From NCBI RefSeq assembly GCF_001426265.1, contig NZ_LMDG01000033.1:124001-188000 (forward strand): DNA of 64,000 nucleotides, given 5' to 3'. The notes beneath the pieces were generated by a model that saw nothing but the letters and a program-made list of their open reading frames with translations, did not search any database and was not told the origin of the DNA. The position numbers and the translations under genes were made by a program. The stretch is from Rhizobium sp. Root1220 (GTDB lineage Bacteria; Pseudomonadota; Alphaproteobacteria; Rhizobiales; Rhizobiaceae). Below are positions 43,952 through 52,878 of this stretch, piece after piece (position 1 is the stretch's first letter; each line of letters opens with the position of its first letter).

Positions 43952-45153
43952 GCCGGGCGCCAGCCTTCGACATAGCCGATCTTCTCGACGCCGGAGAAGC
44001 GGGCGAGACGTTGCAATTCGGCTTCGAGCCGGTCCATGCGGCCGGCCGAGGCGCGCACGCCCGGCTCCAGCCAAAGCCGTTTGACGTCGAGGCTTCCGTT
44101 CTTGCGGTCCGCTTTCATATCGATGCGGCCGATCAGCCTGTCGCCCTCGAGAAGCGGGAAGACATAGTAGCCATACTCCCGCTTCGGCTCCGGCACGAAA
44201 ATCTCGATGCGATAGAAAAAACCGAAGAGGCGTTCGGTGCGATTGCGGTCGCGGATCATCGGATCGAATGGGCTGAGCACGCGAATACGCGGCGGTGCTT
44301 CCGGATAACTGCCGAGCGTGGAGAGGACATCGGAAAAACCCCATGACGGTCGCGGCTTGCCGCCAAGGGCCGGTTCGATCATCACCTCGGTCAGTTCGTC
44401 GCGATGTGCGACGACCCAGGCTTTCGCCTCATCCGGCGACAGCAGGTTCCAGAAGGCAGCGATCTCTCCATGCGTCGCAAAGCCGAGGCGCGTCAGCGCG
44501 CTACGGCAGGCCCAATCGACGAAGTCGTCGCGGCTGACTTCCGGCTCATGGAATTCGGCCGGAATGACGCGCTCGACAAGGTCGTAGATCTTCTGGAAGT
44601 TCGATCGTCCGGCAATCGCGAACTTGCCGGTGCGCCAGAAATACTCAAGCGCCGTCTTGTTCGGATGCCAGTTCCACCAGCCGCCCGAGACGTGGCCGTC
44701 GGCCTTGATCTCGCGCGCCATGATGGCGCCGTCGCGAACGACCCGCTCGTAGGTTTCGTCGAATGCGTCCTCGAATCCTTCGCCACGCCATTTGCGCCAG
44801 CGCTCGACGAGCACCTCCTCCTCGTGACGAAACTTGTGCTTCCAATAGCGAAAGAAGGCGCTCGGCAAGATCGAGGCGTCATGCGTCCAGTGTTCGAACA
44901 GCGAGCCGTCCTTTTCCAGTAGCGCGGTCAGGTGTTCGCGCTTGTAGGTCTGGTTTCGCGAGAAGAGGATCAGGTGATGGGCGCGCTCCACAGTCTGGAT
45001 GCTGTCGACCTGGACAAACCCGATGTCATGGATGAGCTGAAGGAGCCCGGGTTTCGTCAGGGCCTTGTTCGGCGACACGCCGAGGCCCTGCTTGGCGAGA
45101 AAGAGACGTCGTGCATCGGAATTCGAAATGAGATTCGTCATGGGCAACAGCAT
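43948..45153 (-). CDS. YcaQ-family winged-helix protein (crosslink-repair glycosylase type)
   Basis: About 401 residues from ATG 45153 (45141 and 45261 are other possible starts). Signatures of the YcaQ/AlkX family are ARRLFLAKQGL, FVQVDSIQTVERAHHLILFSR, FEHWTHDASILP and LSPFDPMIRDRNRTERLFGF. Members unhook DNA interstrand crosslinks; this gene has not been tested. It is convergent with ribB, and their stop codons overlap by 3 bases (CTAG). It is divergent from bioM. Confidence 0.88.
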   Translation of the reverse strand: MLLPMTNLISNSDARRLFLAKQGLGVSPNKALTKPGLLQLIHDIGFVQVDSIQTVERAHHLILFSRNQTYKREHLTALLEKDGSLFEHWTHDASILPSAFFRYWKHKFRHEEEVLVERWRKWRGEGFEDAFDETYERVVRDGAIMAREIKADGHVSGGWWNWHPNKTALEYFWRTGKFAIAGRSNFQKIYDLVERVIPAEFHEPEVSRDDFVDWACRSALTRLGFATHGEIAAFWNLLSPDEAKAWVVAHRDELTEVMIEPALGGKPRPSWGFSDVLSTLGSYPEAPPRIRVLSPFDPMIRDRNRTERLFGFFYRIEIFVPEPKREYGYYVFPLLEGDRLIGRIDMKADRKNGSLDVKRLWLEPGVRASAGRMDRLEAELQRLARFSGVEKIGYVEGWRPA

Positions 45154-45295
45154 AGACTGGAAAATGTTCCTAGCCACCCGATAATGTGACGTCTTCAGCG
45201 GCTGGAAGAGGCCGATACGGTTTTCGAGCCATGTTTTCAGCTTCCAATCGACCAGATTCATTTATAGAACGGCCTCTCAATTCACGAGGGCTCAA

Positions 45296-45970
45296 GTGGA
45301 CATACGCTTCGAAGGCGCAGGGGTCAGCTATGGTGCGCGCGTTGCGCTGGAGCCCGTCACGCTGGAACTCGGCGGGAACCGGGTCGGCATCATCGGGCTG
45401 AACGGTTCCGGCAAGACGACCTTTGCGCGGCTCATCAACGGATTGACCAAGCCGACCCTCGGACGGGTGATGGTCAACGGCCGCGACACGGCGGGCGAGA
45501 AGACTGTCCTGACCGATGTCGGCTTCATCTTCCAGTCGCCCCAGAACCAGATCATCCTGCCCGTGGTGCGCGACGACATCGCCTTCGGCCTGAAAAGCCG
45601 CGGCTACGCCAAGGCGGAAATAGAGGCAAGGGTCGACAATGTTCTGGAACGCTTCAGCGCCGGGCATCTTGCCGATCGCCGCGCGCATGAGCTTTCCGGT
45701 GGAGAGCTGCAGCTCGCCGCTCTCTGCTCGGTGCTGGCGACGGGACCGGACATTCTCATTCTCGACGAGCCGACCAACCAGCTCGATCTCAGGAATCGCG
45801 GACGGGTGCAGGCATTGATCGATGCGCTGCCCGAGAGCGCTATCGTCATCACCCACGATCTCGAGCTGATCGCGGGCTACGCGCGTGTGCTGGTCTTTCA
45901 CGAGGGGCGCCTTGTCGCAGATGCTCCCGCCGATGAAGCCATCGTGCACTACCGGGAGATTGCCGCCTGA
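45296..45970 (+). CDS. bioM: Biotin ECF transporter ATPase
   Basis: A protein of 224 residues (GTG start, ACGAGGG upstream) with Walker A GLNGSGKTT, Q-loop IFQSPQNQI, signature LSGGELQLAAL, Walker B ILILDEPTNQLD and the switch histidine in ITHDLEL. It drives the BioMNY biotin importer. The stop overlaps the bioN start (TGATG). A weak half of a BioR box (TTATAGA, near 45281) is the only regulatory hint upstream. Confidence 0.93.
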   Translation: MDIRFEGAGVSYGARVALEPVTLELGGNRVGIIGLNGSGKTTFARLINGLTKPTLGRVMVNGRDTAGEKTVLTDVGFIFQSPQNQIILPVVRDDIAFGLKSRGYAKAEIEARVDNVLERFSAGHLADRRAHELSGGELQLAALCSVLATGPDILILDEPTNQLDLRNRGRVQALIDALPESAIVITHDLELIAGYARVLVFHEGRLVADAPADEAIVHYREIAA

Positions 45971-46578
45971 TGCAGTCGCTTTTCGTCGAGGGCAACAGTG
46001 CAATGCATCGCGTTTCGGCACGGGCGAAGCTGCTTGCCCTCGCCGTTCTCGGCATCGTCCTTTTCACCACCGGAAGCATTCCGTTGCTGGCGTTTGCTGT
46101 TGCAGCGACCGCAGCAGTCTACTTCCGCATCGGCCTGCCGAAGCGGCAGGCTCTGGTGCGGTTGAAGCCGATATTCCTGACCATTGTCATCGTGGCGCTG
46201 TTCAGCCTGGCCTTCAATCCCTGGCATGGGGCCGCCGTCTCGCTGCTCCGGTTGACGGCATTGATGCTATTTGCCGCGAGCGTGACTGCAACGACAACGA
46301 TCGCGGAGTTCATCGACGAGATTACCCTTCTTGCGCGGCCGCTCGAGCGGCTGGGACTGATGCGGGCGGCCGATGTCGGCCTGACCGTCGGCCTCGTCAT
46401 TCGCTTCGTGCCTGAAATCCTCGGGCGATATCATGCCATCCGGGAGGCGCATGCCGCCCGCGGGCTGACGGTCCGGCCGACCACCGTGCTGGTGCCGCTG
46501 ATCATCCTGACGCTCAGGGATGCGGATAACATCGCCGCGGCGATTGACGCGCGCGGCGTTCGGCGGCATGTCAATTAG
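45970..46578 (+). CDS. bioN: Biotin ECF transporter transmembrane (T) component
   Basis: A protein of 202 residues with about four to five membrane helices and the two EcfT coupling motifs containing Ala-Arg-Gly: EAHAARG and AAIDARG near the C-terminus. It links the ATPase BioM to the substrate-binding BioY. It overlaps bioM by one base and precedes bioY by 24 bases. Confidence 0.93.
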   Translation: MQSLFVEGNSAMHRVSARAKLLALAVLGIVLFTTGSIPLLAFAVAATAAVYFRIGLPKRQALVRLKPIFLTIVIVALFSLAFNPWHGAAVSLLRLTALMLFAASVTATTTIAEFIDEITLLARPLERLGLMRAADVGLTVGLVIRFVPEILGRYHAIREAHAARGLTVRPTTVLVPLIILTLRDADNIAAAIDARGVRRHVN

Positions 46579-46602
46579 GAACTCTTGCACCACGGAGACT
46601 TC

Positions 46603-47166
46603 ATGAGCACCCGCGACCTCGTCTTGTCCGCCCTCTTCGCCGCAATCATCGTCGCGCTCGGTATCCTGCCGCCGATTACGCTGGGGTTCATTCCGGTGCC
46701 GACTACCGCGCAGTCGCTCGGCGTCATGATGGCGGGCGTCGTGCTCGGCGCACGACGCGGTACGATCGCGGTTCTCATCGTGCTGGTGCTTGTCGCCATC
46801 GGTCTTCCGGTGCTCTCCGGCGGCCGCGGCGGGCTTGCCGCCTTCGCGGCACCAACCACCGGCTTCCTGATCGGATGGGTATTTGCCGCTTTCGTGACCG
46901 GCTACCTCAGCGAGCGGCTGGTCAAATCCGGGCAGACGGCGATGGTGCAGACGGCGGGCTTCTTCTTTGCCGCCATGATCGGCGGTATCGTGGTTCTCTA
47001 CTCCTTCGGTATTGTCTACCTCGCGGTCGCTGCCCAGCTTGGCCTCTCCAAGGCCTTCCTCGGCTCTATGGCGTTTATCCCGGGCGACGTCATCAAGGCG
47101 TTTGTCGCAGCACTCGTCGGCCGTGCGGTGATGGCCGGCTACCCGCTGCTGCCGGTCAGAAGCTAA
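46603..47166 (+). CDS. bioY: Biotin ECF transporter substrate-binding (S) component
   Basis: A protein of 187 residues with six hydrophobic segments and the BioY pattern LGFIPVPTTAQSLGVMMAG and APTTGFLIGW. ATG 46603 has CGGAG upstream; an in-frame TTG at 46585 is less likely. It binds biotin and works with BioMN. It differs in sequence from the BioY at the left edge. Its stop codon overlaps that of the convergent thioesterase gene (CTAA). Confidence 0.94.
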   Translation: MSTRDLVLSALFAAIIVALGILPPITLGFIPVPTTAQSLGVMMAGVVLGARRGTIAVLIVLVLVAIGLPVLSGGRGGLAAFAAPTTGFLIGWVFAAFVTGYLSERLVKSGQTAMVQTAGFFFAAMIGGIVVLYSFGIVYLAVAAQLGLSKAFLGSMAFIPGDVIKAFVAALVGRAVMAGYPLLPVRS

Positions 47167-47558
47167 TCGACGAAACCATAGAGCCAGTCGCGCGTGACTT
47201 CGGGAAGCGGGACCGGCGAACGATTTTCGCGCGAGCGCGCCTGCCAGATGATTTCGACTTCGGCAGAGCGCTCATCGCCAATGTCGGCCGCGATAATGAA
47301 GCCAACCGAACGCACGCCGATCTTGTCGACTGACGCTGTAAAGATGACTCTATCGTCGTAATGCAACGGCCGATGCAGGATGCAGGTCAGCTTGCTAGCG
47401 ATATAAAGCGGCTCGTCTTCGATCTGCGGCCGCGATGACCAGAAGGTCGCCAACACCGATTCGGCGTAGGAAATATAGGAACCCAGGAATACCTGGCCGT
47501 TCATATCCACATCGCGGAACGGCACATTCATTTCAACGGTGCGCGTGACCTCGTTCAT
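47163..47558 (-). CDS. Acyl-CoA thioesterase (4-hydroxybenzoyl-CoA thioesterase-like hotdog)
   Basis: 131 residues from ATG 47558 (a TTG at 47573 is in frame). The hotdog-fold pattern V-FRDVDMNGQVFLGSYISYAESV, with the catalytic-region Asp, matches the YbgC/FcbC-like thioesterase family. The substrate is unknown. It is convergent with and overlaps bioY by 4 bases. Confidence 0.87.
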   Translation of the reverse strand: MNEVTRTVEMNVPFRDVDMNGQVFLGSYISYAESVLATFWSSRPQIEDEPLYIASKLTCILHRPLHYDDRVIFTASVDKIGVRSVGFIIAADIGDERSAEVEIIWQARSRENRSPVPLPEVTRDWLYGFVD

Positions 47559-47715
47559 TGATCTTTCTGCCAATTTCCCCCTGCGTGAACACTAGCCGCG
47601 GGGCCGGTCGAAGTAAACGGATGAGTGGCAGGCGGCCCATTCGTGGTTGTTGAAATCGCGGCAGCAAGCCCCATCTGCTGTGGATCATACCGGGATGGAC
47701 AGATAGAGTAACCTG

Positions 47716-48651
47716 ATGAGCACCCGCCTTTACGAACACCCGATTTTTCTCGAACACGTAACGCCCTCTGGCCACCCGGAGCGCTCCGACCGGTTGCGCG
47801 CCATCAACGTCGCGCTGGAGCATCCGCATTTCGAAAAACTCGAGCGCAAGCAGGCGCCGCAGGCCAACGAAGATGCTGTGCTGCTCGCTCACCCGGAAGA
47901 GCACCTGCTTTCCGTTATGCAGCAGGTGCCGGAGGAAGATGGCGAGATCAACCAGCTTGAGGCCGACACCTATGCAAGCCCGAAGAGCCTGCAGGCGGCG
48001 CTGACGGGCGTCGGCGCGGCGATGGCGGCGGTCGACGACGTCTTCACCGGCAAGGCGGATAATGTCTTCGTCGCTTCGCGCCCGCCCGGCCACCACGCTG
48101 AGAAGTCGAAGGCGATGGGCTTCTGCTTCTTCAACAACGCCGCGATCGCCGCCCGCCACGCGCAGAAGGTCCACGGCGCGGAGCGGGTCGCAATTGTTGA
48201 CTGGGACGTGCACCACGGCAACGGCACGCAGGACATCTTCTGGGACGATCCTTCAGTGCTGTTCTGTTCGACGCACCAGATGCCGCTCTATCCCGGCAGC
48301 GGCGCGAAGGATGAAAGCGGCAAGCACGGCACGATCGTCAATGCGCCGCTCTCGCCGAATGTCGGAAGCGACCATTTTCGCGAGGCGTTCAAGTCGCGGG
48401 TCCTGCCGGCATTGTTCGATTTCCGGCCTGATCTCATCATCATCTCCGCCGGCTTCGACGCGCACCACCGCGATCCGTTGGCGCAGATCAACCTCGTCGG
48501 CGAGGATTTCGACTGGGCGACCGGGCGACTGCTCGAGGTGGCCGACAAAAGTGCCGCAAACCGGGTCGTCAGCCTGCTGGAAGGCGGCTATGATCTCGAG
48601 GGGCTCGCCGAGTCGGCAGGCCTGCATATTCTGAGAATGATGAAGGGTTGA
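47716..48651 (+). CDS. Histone-deacetylase-family amidohydrolase
   Basis: A protein of 311 residues. The zinc-dependent active site is complete: RPPGHHAEKSKAMGFCFFNN, WDVHHGNGTQDIF (Asp/His ligands) and SAGFDAHHRDPL. Bacterial members deacetylate acetylpolyamines or acetyl-lysine (AcuC/AphA type). xseB starts 2 bases after the stop, so the two are translationally linked. An arrangement like this, upstream of dxs, is typical of alphaproteobacteria. Confidence 0.94.
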   Translation: MSTRLYEHPIFLEHVTPSGHPERSDRLRAINVALEHPHFEKLERKQAPQANEDAVLLAHPEEHLLSVMQQVPEEDGEINQLEADTYASPKSLQAALTGVGAAMAAVDDVFTGKADNVFVASRPPGHHAEKSKAMGFCFFNNAAIAARHAQKVHGAERVAIVDWDVHHGNGTQDIFWDDPSVLFCSTHQMPLYPGSGAKDESGKHGTIVNAPLSPNVGSDHFREAFKSRVLPALFDFRPDLIIISAGFDAHHRDPLAQINLVGEDFDWATGRLLEVADKSAANRVVSLLEGGYDLEGLAESAGLHILRMMKG

Positions 48652-48653
48652 GT

Positions 48654-48905
48654 ATGACAGACAGCGTCAAGCCGGAGGTTGCCGGTCTTTCGTTCGAGAA
48701 GGCGGTTGCCGAGCTCGAAAGCATCGTGGCAAGGCTGGAACGCGGTGACGTGGCGCTGGACGAATCCATTGAAATCTACGAGCGCGGCGAAGCGCTGAAG
48801 AAGCATTGCGAGACGCTGCTTTCGGCTGCCGAAAACCGGATCGAAAAGATCCGCCTCGACCGCGCCGGCAAGCCACAGGGCGTGGAGCCGCTAGACGGGG
48901 CCTAG
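48654..48905 (+). CDS. xseB: Exodeoxyribonuclease VII small subunit
   Basis: A protein of 83 residues beginning MTDSVKPEV, with the family pattern LSFEKAVAELESIVARLERGDVALDESI and YERGEALKKHCE. It pairs with XseA, whose gene is not in the window. GAAGGG lies 6-11 bases before the ATG at 48654. An in-frame TTG at 48648 would overlap the previous stop but is less likely. Confidence 0.95.
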   Translation: MTDSVKPEVAGLSFEKAVAELESIVARLERGDVALDESIEIYERGEALKKHCETLLSAAENRIEKIRLDRAGKPQGVEPLDGA

Positions 48906-48993
48906 CGCCCCGCCGTTCAACATCGCGTAAGCATGCCGGCTCCGGACAGACCGGACGCCATCCCATAAGTCGAACATCCGGGGACGGTTACTG

Positions 48994-49761
48994 ATGACGG
49001 GCAGGTTGCAGGGCAAGGTCGCCATCATTTCCGGCGGCGCGACGGGCATGGGTGGTGCGGCATCGAGGCTGTTTGCGGCGGAAGGTGCGCGGGTCGCCAT
49101 CGTCGACCGAAACGGCGAAGCAGCGGCGCAGACGGTCAAGTCGATCCGCGACGCCGGCGGGGATGCCGATTGCTGGACGGCAGACGTATCCGAGGAGGAA
49201 GCGGTGAACTCTGCCGTTGCGGAGATCGAGAAGCGCTACGGCGCGGTTAGCGTCCTTTTCAATCATGCCGGCACCATCGTCATCAAGCCGTTTCTGGAAA
49301 CGACGCTGCAGGAATGGGACTGGCTGCATGCCGTCAACGTCCGGTCGATGTTTCTGATGACAAAGGCCGTGCTGCCGAAAATGATCGCAGCCGGCGGCGG
49401 ATCGATCGTCTGCACCTCGTCGATTTCGGCGGTAGCAGCAACGCCGATGGAAGTGCTCTACGACACCACCAAAGGTGCCGTGCACATGTTCGCCCGCGCC
49501 ATTGCCGTCGAGTTCCGTGATCGCAACATTCGCTGCAACGCCGTTTGCCCCGGTTTTATTCGCACGCCGCACGGTCTGCGCGAGGTGGCGGACCTGCAGG
49601 CGCTCGGCGTCGATGTTTCGGACGCAGCAATCGCCGCGCAGCAGGGACGTATCGGCGAGCCGGAAGACGTGGCCCGCGCAGCGCTCTATCTGGCAAGTGA
49701 CGAATCGAACTTCGTCAATGGCGCCCACCTGTTCGTCGACAACGGTTTCACGGCGATCTGA
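48994..49761 (+). CDS. Short-chain dehydrogenase/reductase (SDR)
   Basis: A protein of 255 residues, classical SDR. The cofactor loop is SGGATGMGGAASR, the NAD-type Asp is in VAIVDRNG, NHAG is present, and the catalytic Ser-Tyr-Lys is in SSISAV ... YDTTKGAV. The substrate is not predictable. It sits between xseB and the pirin gene, spaced 88 bases on each side. Confidence 0.92.
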   Translation: MTGRLQGKVAIISGGATGMGGAASRLFAAEGARVAIVDRNGEAAAQTVKSIRDAGGDADCWTADVSEEEAVNSAVAEIEKRYGAVSVLFNHAGTIVIKPFLETTLQEWDWLHAVNVRSMFLMTKAVLPKMIAAGGGSIVCTSSISAVAATPMEVLYDTTKGAVHMFARAIAVEFRDRNIRCNAVCPGFIRTPHGLREVADLQALGVDVSDAAIAAQQGRIGEPEDVARAALYLASDESNFVNGAHLFVDNGFTAI

Positions 49762-49849
49762 GCCGCCACTCGTTCGGTGCTGAAGCTCTTTCGCAATCAA
49801 CCGCCAGGGGGTATCTCTGGTCGGAGCATTTGCCATTGGAGACACGTCC

Positions 49850-50773
49850 ATGTCCTTCTTCCCCGGTAAAGATCCCCTGCCCGGCGATGCCTTCGCCTGC
49901 GACGCGATCGAGAACCTTATCATCCCGCGCACCAGCGATATCGGTGGGTTTCAGGTGCGGCGCGCGTTGCCGACGCGCGAGCGCCGCCTTGTCGGGCCGT
50001 TCATCTTCTTCGACCGGATGGGGCCGGCGATCCTGAAGCCGAATGAGGCACTGGACGTGAGACCGCATCCGCACATCGGGCTTTCGACGGTCACCTACCT
50101 CTTCGACGGCGAGATCCGGCATCTCGACAGCCTCGGCACCGAGAAGGTTATTCGCCCCGGCGATATCAACCTGATGACCGCCGGGCGCGGGATCGTCCAT
50201 TCCGAGCGTACGCCCGACAACCTGCGCGGCCATCCGCTGTTGATGTCGGGGCTGCAGACCTGGCTGGCGTTGCCCGACGACAAGGAGGAGATCGACCCCT
50301 CCTTCACGCATACCGAAAAGGACGACATGCCTGTCATCGACGAGCGCGGCGTTCGCGGGCGCGTGGTGATCGGCGCGTTCGAAGGGATGTCGTCTCCGGT
50401 GAAGGTGTTCTCAGATACGCTCTATGCCGATATAAGCCTGGAAGCCGGCGTGAAGTTTCCCTTTGCTGCCGCGCATGAGGAGCGGGCCGCCTACGTGCTG
50501 TCGGGCGAAGTCGTGATTTCAGGCGATGTATTTGCCGCCGACCAGCTGCTCGTCTTCCGTCCCGGCGATGCGATTACGCTCGAAGCCGGCACGCAAGGCT
50601 GTCACCTGATGCTATTCGGCGGCGCGGCACTGAACTCCAAGCGTTACATCTGGTGGAATTTCGTCTCGTCGTCCAAGGAGAGGATCGAGAAGGCCAAGGA
50701 AGAATGGCGTAGCGGCCGCTTCGACATCGTTCCGGGGGATGAGGAAGAATTCATACCTTTGCCAGAAGGCTGA
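49850..50773 (+). CDS. Pirin-family cupin protein
   Basis: A protein of 307 residues. Double cupin with the pirin metal motif RPHPHIGLSTVTYLF and MTAGRGIVHSER (His/Glu ligands). Some family members are quercetin 2,3-dioxygenases; others are regulators. The role is unknown. The ATG at 49850 follows the GGAGACACGTCC leader. Confidence 0.92.
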   Translation: MSFFPGKDPLPGDAFACDAIENLIIPRTSDIGGFQVRRALPTRERRLVGPFIFFDRMGPAILKPNEALDVRPHPHIGLSTVTYLFDGEIRHLDSLGTEKVIRPGDINLMTAGRGIVHSERTPDNLRGHPLLMSGLQTWLALPDDKEEIDPSFTHTEKDDMPVIDERGVRGRVVIGAFEGMSSPVKVFSDTLYADISLEAGVKFPFAAAHEERAAYVLSGEVVISGDVFAADQLLVFRPGDAITLEAGTQGCHLMLFGGAALNSKRYIWWNFVSSSKERIEKAKEEWRSGRFDIVPGDEEEFIPLPEG

Positions 50774-50879
50774 TCTCCTTTAGAAAGGAAGTCTTGCGGT
50801 TCTTGAAATCGACTTTTTTCGCCGCAACTTATGCCTTAAAGGCATCCTGCCCAAGAATGACAAGAAAGAGCCCTCACCC

Positions 50880-52796
50880 GTGACACAACCGCCGAAGACG
50901 CCGCTGCTGGATAAGGTTACCTATCCCGCCGACCTCCGAAAGCTGGAGGATCGCGACCTGCCGCAGTTGGCGCGCGAGGTCCGCGATGAAATGATCGATG
51001 CGGTGTCGCGCACCGGCGGCCATCTTGGCGCGGGACTTGGCGTCGTCGAATTGACGATTGCCATCCACAGCGTCTTCGATACGCCCAGCGACCGGCTGAT
51101 CTTCGATGTCGGGCACCAGTGCTATCCGCACAAGATCCTGACCGGCCGCCGAGACCGGATTCGCACGCTGCGCCAGGAAGGCGGGCTCTCCGGCTTCACC
51201 CGTCGCGCCGAAAGTGAATACGACCCGTTCGGCGCCGCCCATTCCTCGACGTCGATTTCCGCCGGCCTCGGCATGGCTGTCGCCGCGGAACTCGACAAGA
51301 CGGACCGCCGCGTCATTGCCGTCATCGGCGACGGCGCGATGTCCGCGGGCATGGCCTACGAGGCGTTGAACAATGCCGGTGCGCTTGACGCCCGGCTGAT
51401 CGTCATCCTCAACGACAACGACATGTCGATCGCGCCGCCGACCGGCGCCATGAGCGCCTATCTGGCGCGCCTAGCCTCCGGCCGCACCTACATGGGCTTC
51501 CGCGACTTCGGCAAGAAGCTGACGGCCTATCTCGGCAAGAACGTCGACCGCGCCATCACCCGCGCCGTCGAGCATGCCCGCGGCTATGTGACCGGCGGGA
51601 CGATGTTCGAGGAGATGGGCTTTTATCATATCGGCCCGATCGACGGCCATTCCTTCGAGCACCTGCTGCCGGTGCTGCGCAACGTCCGTGACAACGCCAA
51701 CGGCCCAGTGCTCATCCATGTCGTGACGCAGAAGGGCAAGGGCTACGCGCCCGCTGAGGCTGCCGCAGACAAGTATCACGGCGTCAACAAGTTCGATGTC
51801 ATCACCGGCGCTCAGGCGAAGGTGAAGCCGAACGCGCCGAGCTATACGAGCGTGTTTGCCGAAGCACTGGTGCAGGAGGCCGAGCTTGACGACAAGATCG
51901 TCGGGGTCACGGCGGCGATGCCTAACGGCACGGGTCTCGACAAGCTCGCCGGTGTCTTTCCGTCGCGGTGTTTCGACGTCGGCATTGCCGAGCAGCATGC
52001 GGTGACCTTTGCCGCCGGCCTTGCCGCCGAAGGCTACAAGCCGTTTGCGGCGCTCTATTCCACCTTCCTGCAGCGCGCCTATGACCAGGTCGTGCACGAT
52101 GTCGCCATCCAGGGCCTGCCGGTCCGTTTCCCGATCGACCGCGCCGGTTTCGTCGGCGCCGACGGGCCGACCCATGCTGGCTCGTTCGACACGACCTTCC
52201 TTGCCGCTCTGCCCGGCTTTGTGGTCATGGCAGCCGCCGACGAGGCGGAACTGAAACACATGGTGCGGACGGCAGCGGCCTATGATGCCGGTCCGATCTC
52301 GTTCCGCTATCCGCGCGGCGAAGGCGTTGGCATCGAGATGCCGGTGCGCGGCGAAATCCTGCAGATCGGCAAGGGACGCGTCGTCAAGGAAGGGGCGAAG
52401 GTTGCCCTGCTTTCCTTCGGCACGCGCCTGGCCGACTGTATGCTGGCCGCCGAAGATCTGGATGCAGCGGGTCTTTCGACGACGGTCGCAGACGCGCGCT
52501 TTGCAAAGCCGCTGGATCACGATCTGATCCGCCAGCTTGCCCGCCACCATGAGATGCTGATCACCGTCGAGGAAGGTTCCGTCGGCGGGTTCGGCAGCCA
52601 TGTGTTGCAGTTCCTGGCCACGGAAGGCCTGCTCGACAATGGGCTCAAGGTGCGATCGCTGGTGATGCCCGACCACTGGGTCGAACAGGCCAAGCCCGAG
52701 GTGATGAACGTCCAGGCCGGCCTCGACCGGGCGGGTATCGTCTCGACGGTGTTCAAGGCGCTCGGGCGCCCTGCCGTCGTCGGCGTTGCCGGTTGA
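50880..52796 (+). CDS. dxs: 1-deoxy-D-xylulose-5-phosphate synthase
   Basis: 638 residues from a GTG start. Thiamine-diphosphate motif GDGAMSAGMAYEALNNAG; early FDVGHQCYPHKILTGRRD; catalytic-domain motif DVGIAEQHAVTFAAGLA; DRAGFVGADGPTHAG. It is the first and committed step of the MEP isoprenoid pathway, whose last enzyme IspH is also encoded here (20 kb). A 15-base palindrome (ATGCCTT-A-AAGGCAT, 50831-50845) lies 35 bases upstream. Confidence 0.97.
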   Translation: MTQPPKTPLLDKVTYPADLRKLEDRDLPQLAREVRDEMIDAVSRTGGHLGAGLGVVELTIAIHSVFDTPSDRLIFDVGHQCYPHKILTGRRDRIRTLRQEGGLSGFTRRAESEYDPFGAAHSSTSISAGLGMAVAAELDKTDRRVIAVIGDGAMSAGMAYEALNNAGALDARLIVILNDNDMSIAPPTGAMSAYLARLASGRTYMGFRDFGKKLTAYLGKNVDRAITRAVEHARGYVTGGTMFEEMGFYHIGPIDGHSFEHLLPVLRNVRDNANGPVLIHVVTQKGKGYAPAEAAADKYHGVNKFDVITGAQAKVKPNAPSYTSVFAEALVQEAELDDKIVGVTAAMPNGTGLDKLAGVFPSRCFDVGIAEQHAVTFAAGLAAEGYKPFAALYSTFLQRAYDQVVHDVAIQGLPVRFPIDRAGFVGADGPTHAGSFDTTFLAALPGFVVMAAADEAELKHMVRTAAAYDAGPISFRYPRGEGVGIEMPVRGEILQIGKGRVVKEGAKVALLSFGTRLADCMLAAEDLDAAGLSTTVADARFAKPLDHDLIRQLARHHEMLITVEEGSVGGFGSHVLQFLATEGLLDNGLKVRSLVMPDHWVEQAKPEVMNVQAGLDRAGIVSTVFKALGRPAVVGVAG

Positions 52797-52878
52797 TCTG
52801 ATCTGATAAATCGCAGAAATCGGTCTGGAAACTCGACATTCTGAGACCGACTCTTCGATGCATTTCTCACGGGCTTTT

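Noticed and set aside
45281..45290. Possible BioR box upstream of bioMNY (TTATAGAACG)
   Set aside because: Only 7 of 10 positions match and the symmetrical half is lost; not annotated as an operator.
52818..52851. Inverted repeat TCGGTCT...AGACCGA between dxs and the arginase-like gene
   Set aside because: Only 7 bases with a 17-base loop and no T run; too weak to call a terminator.
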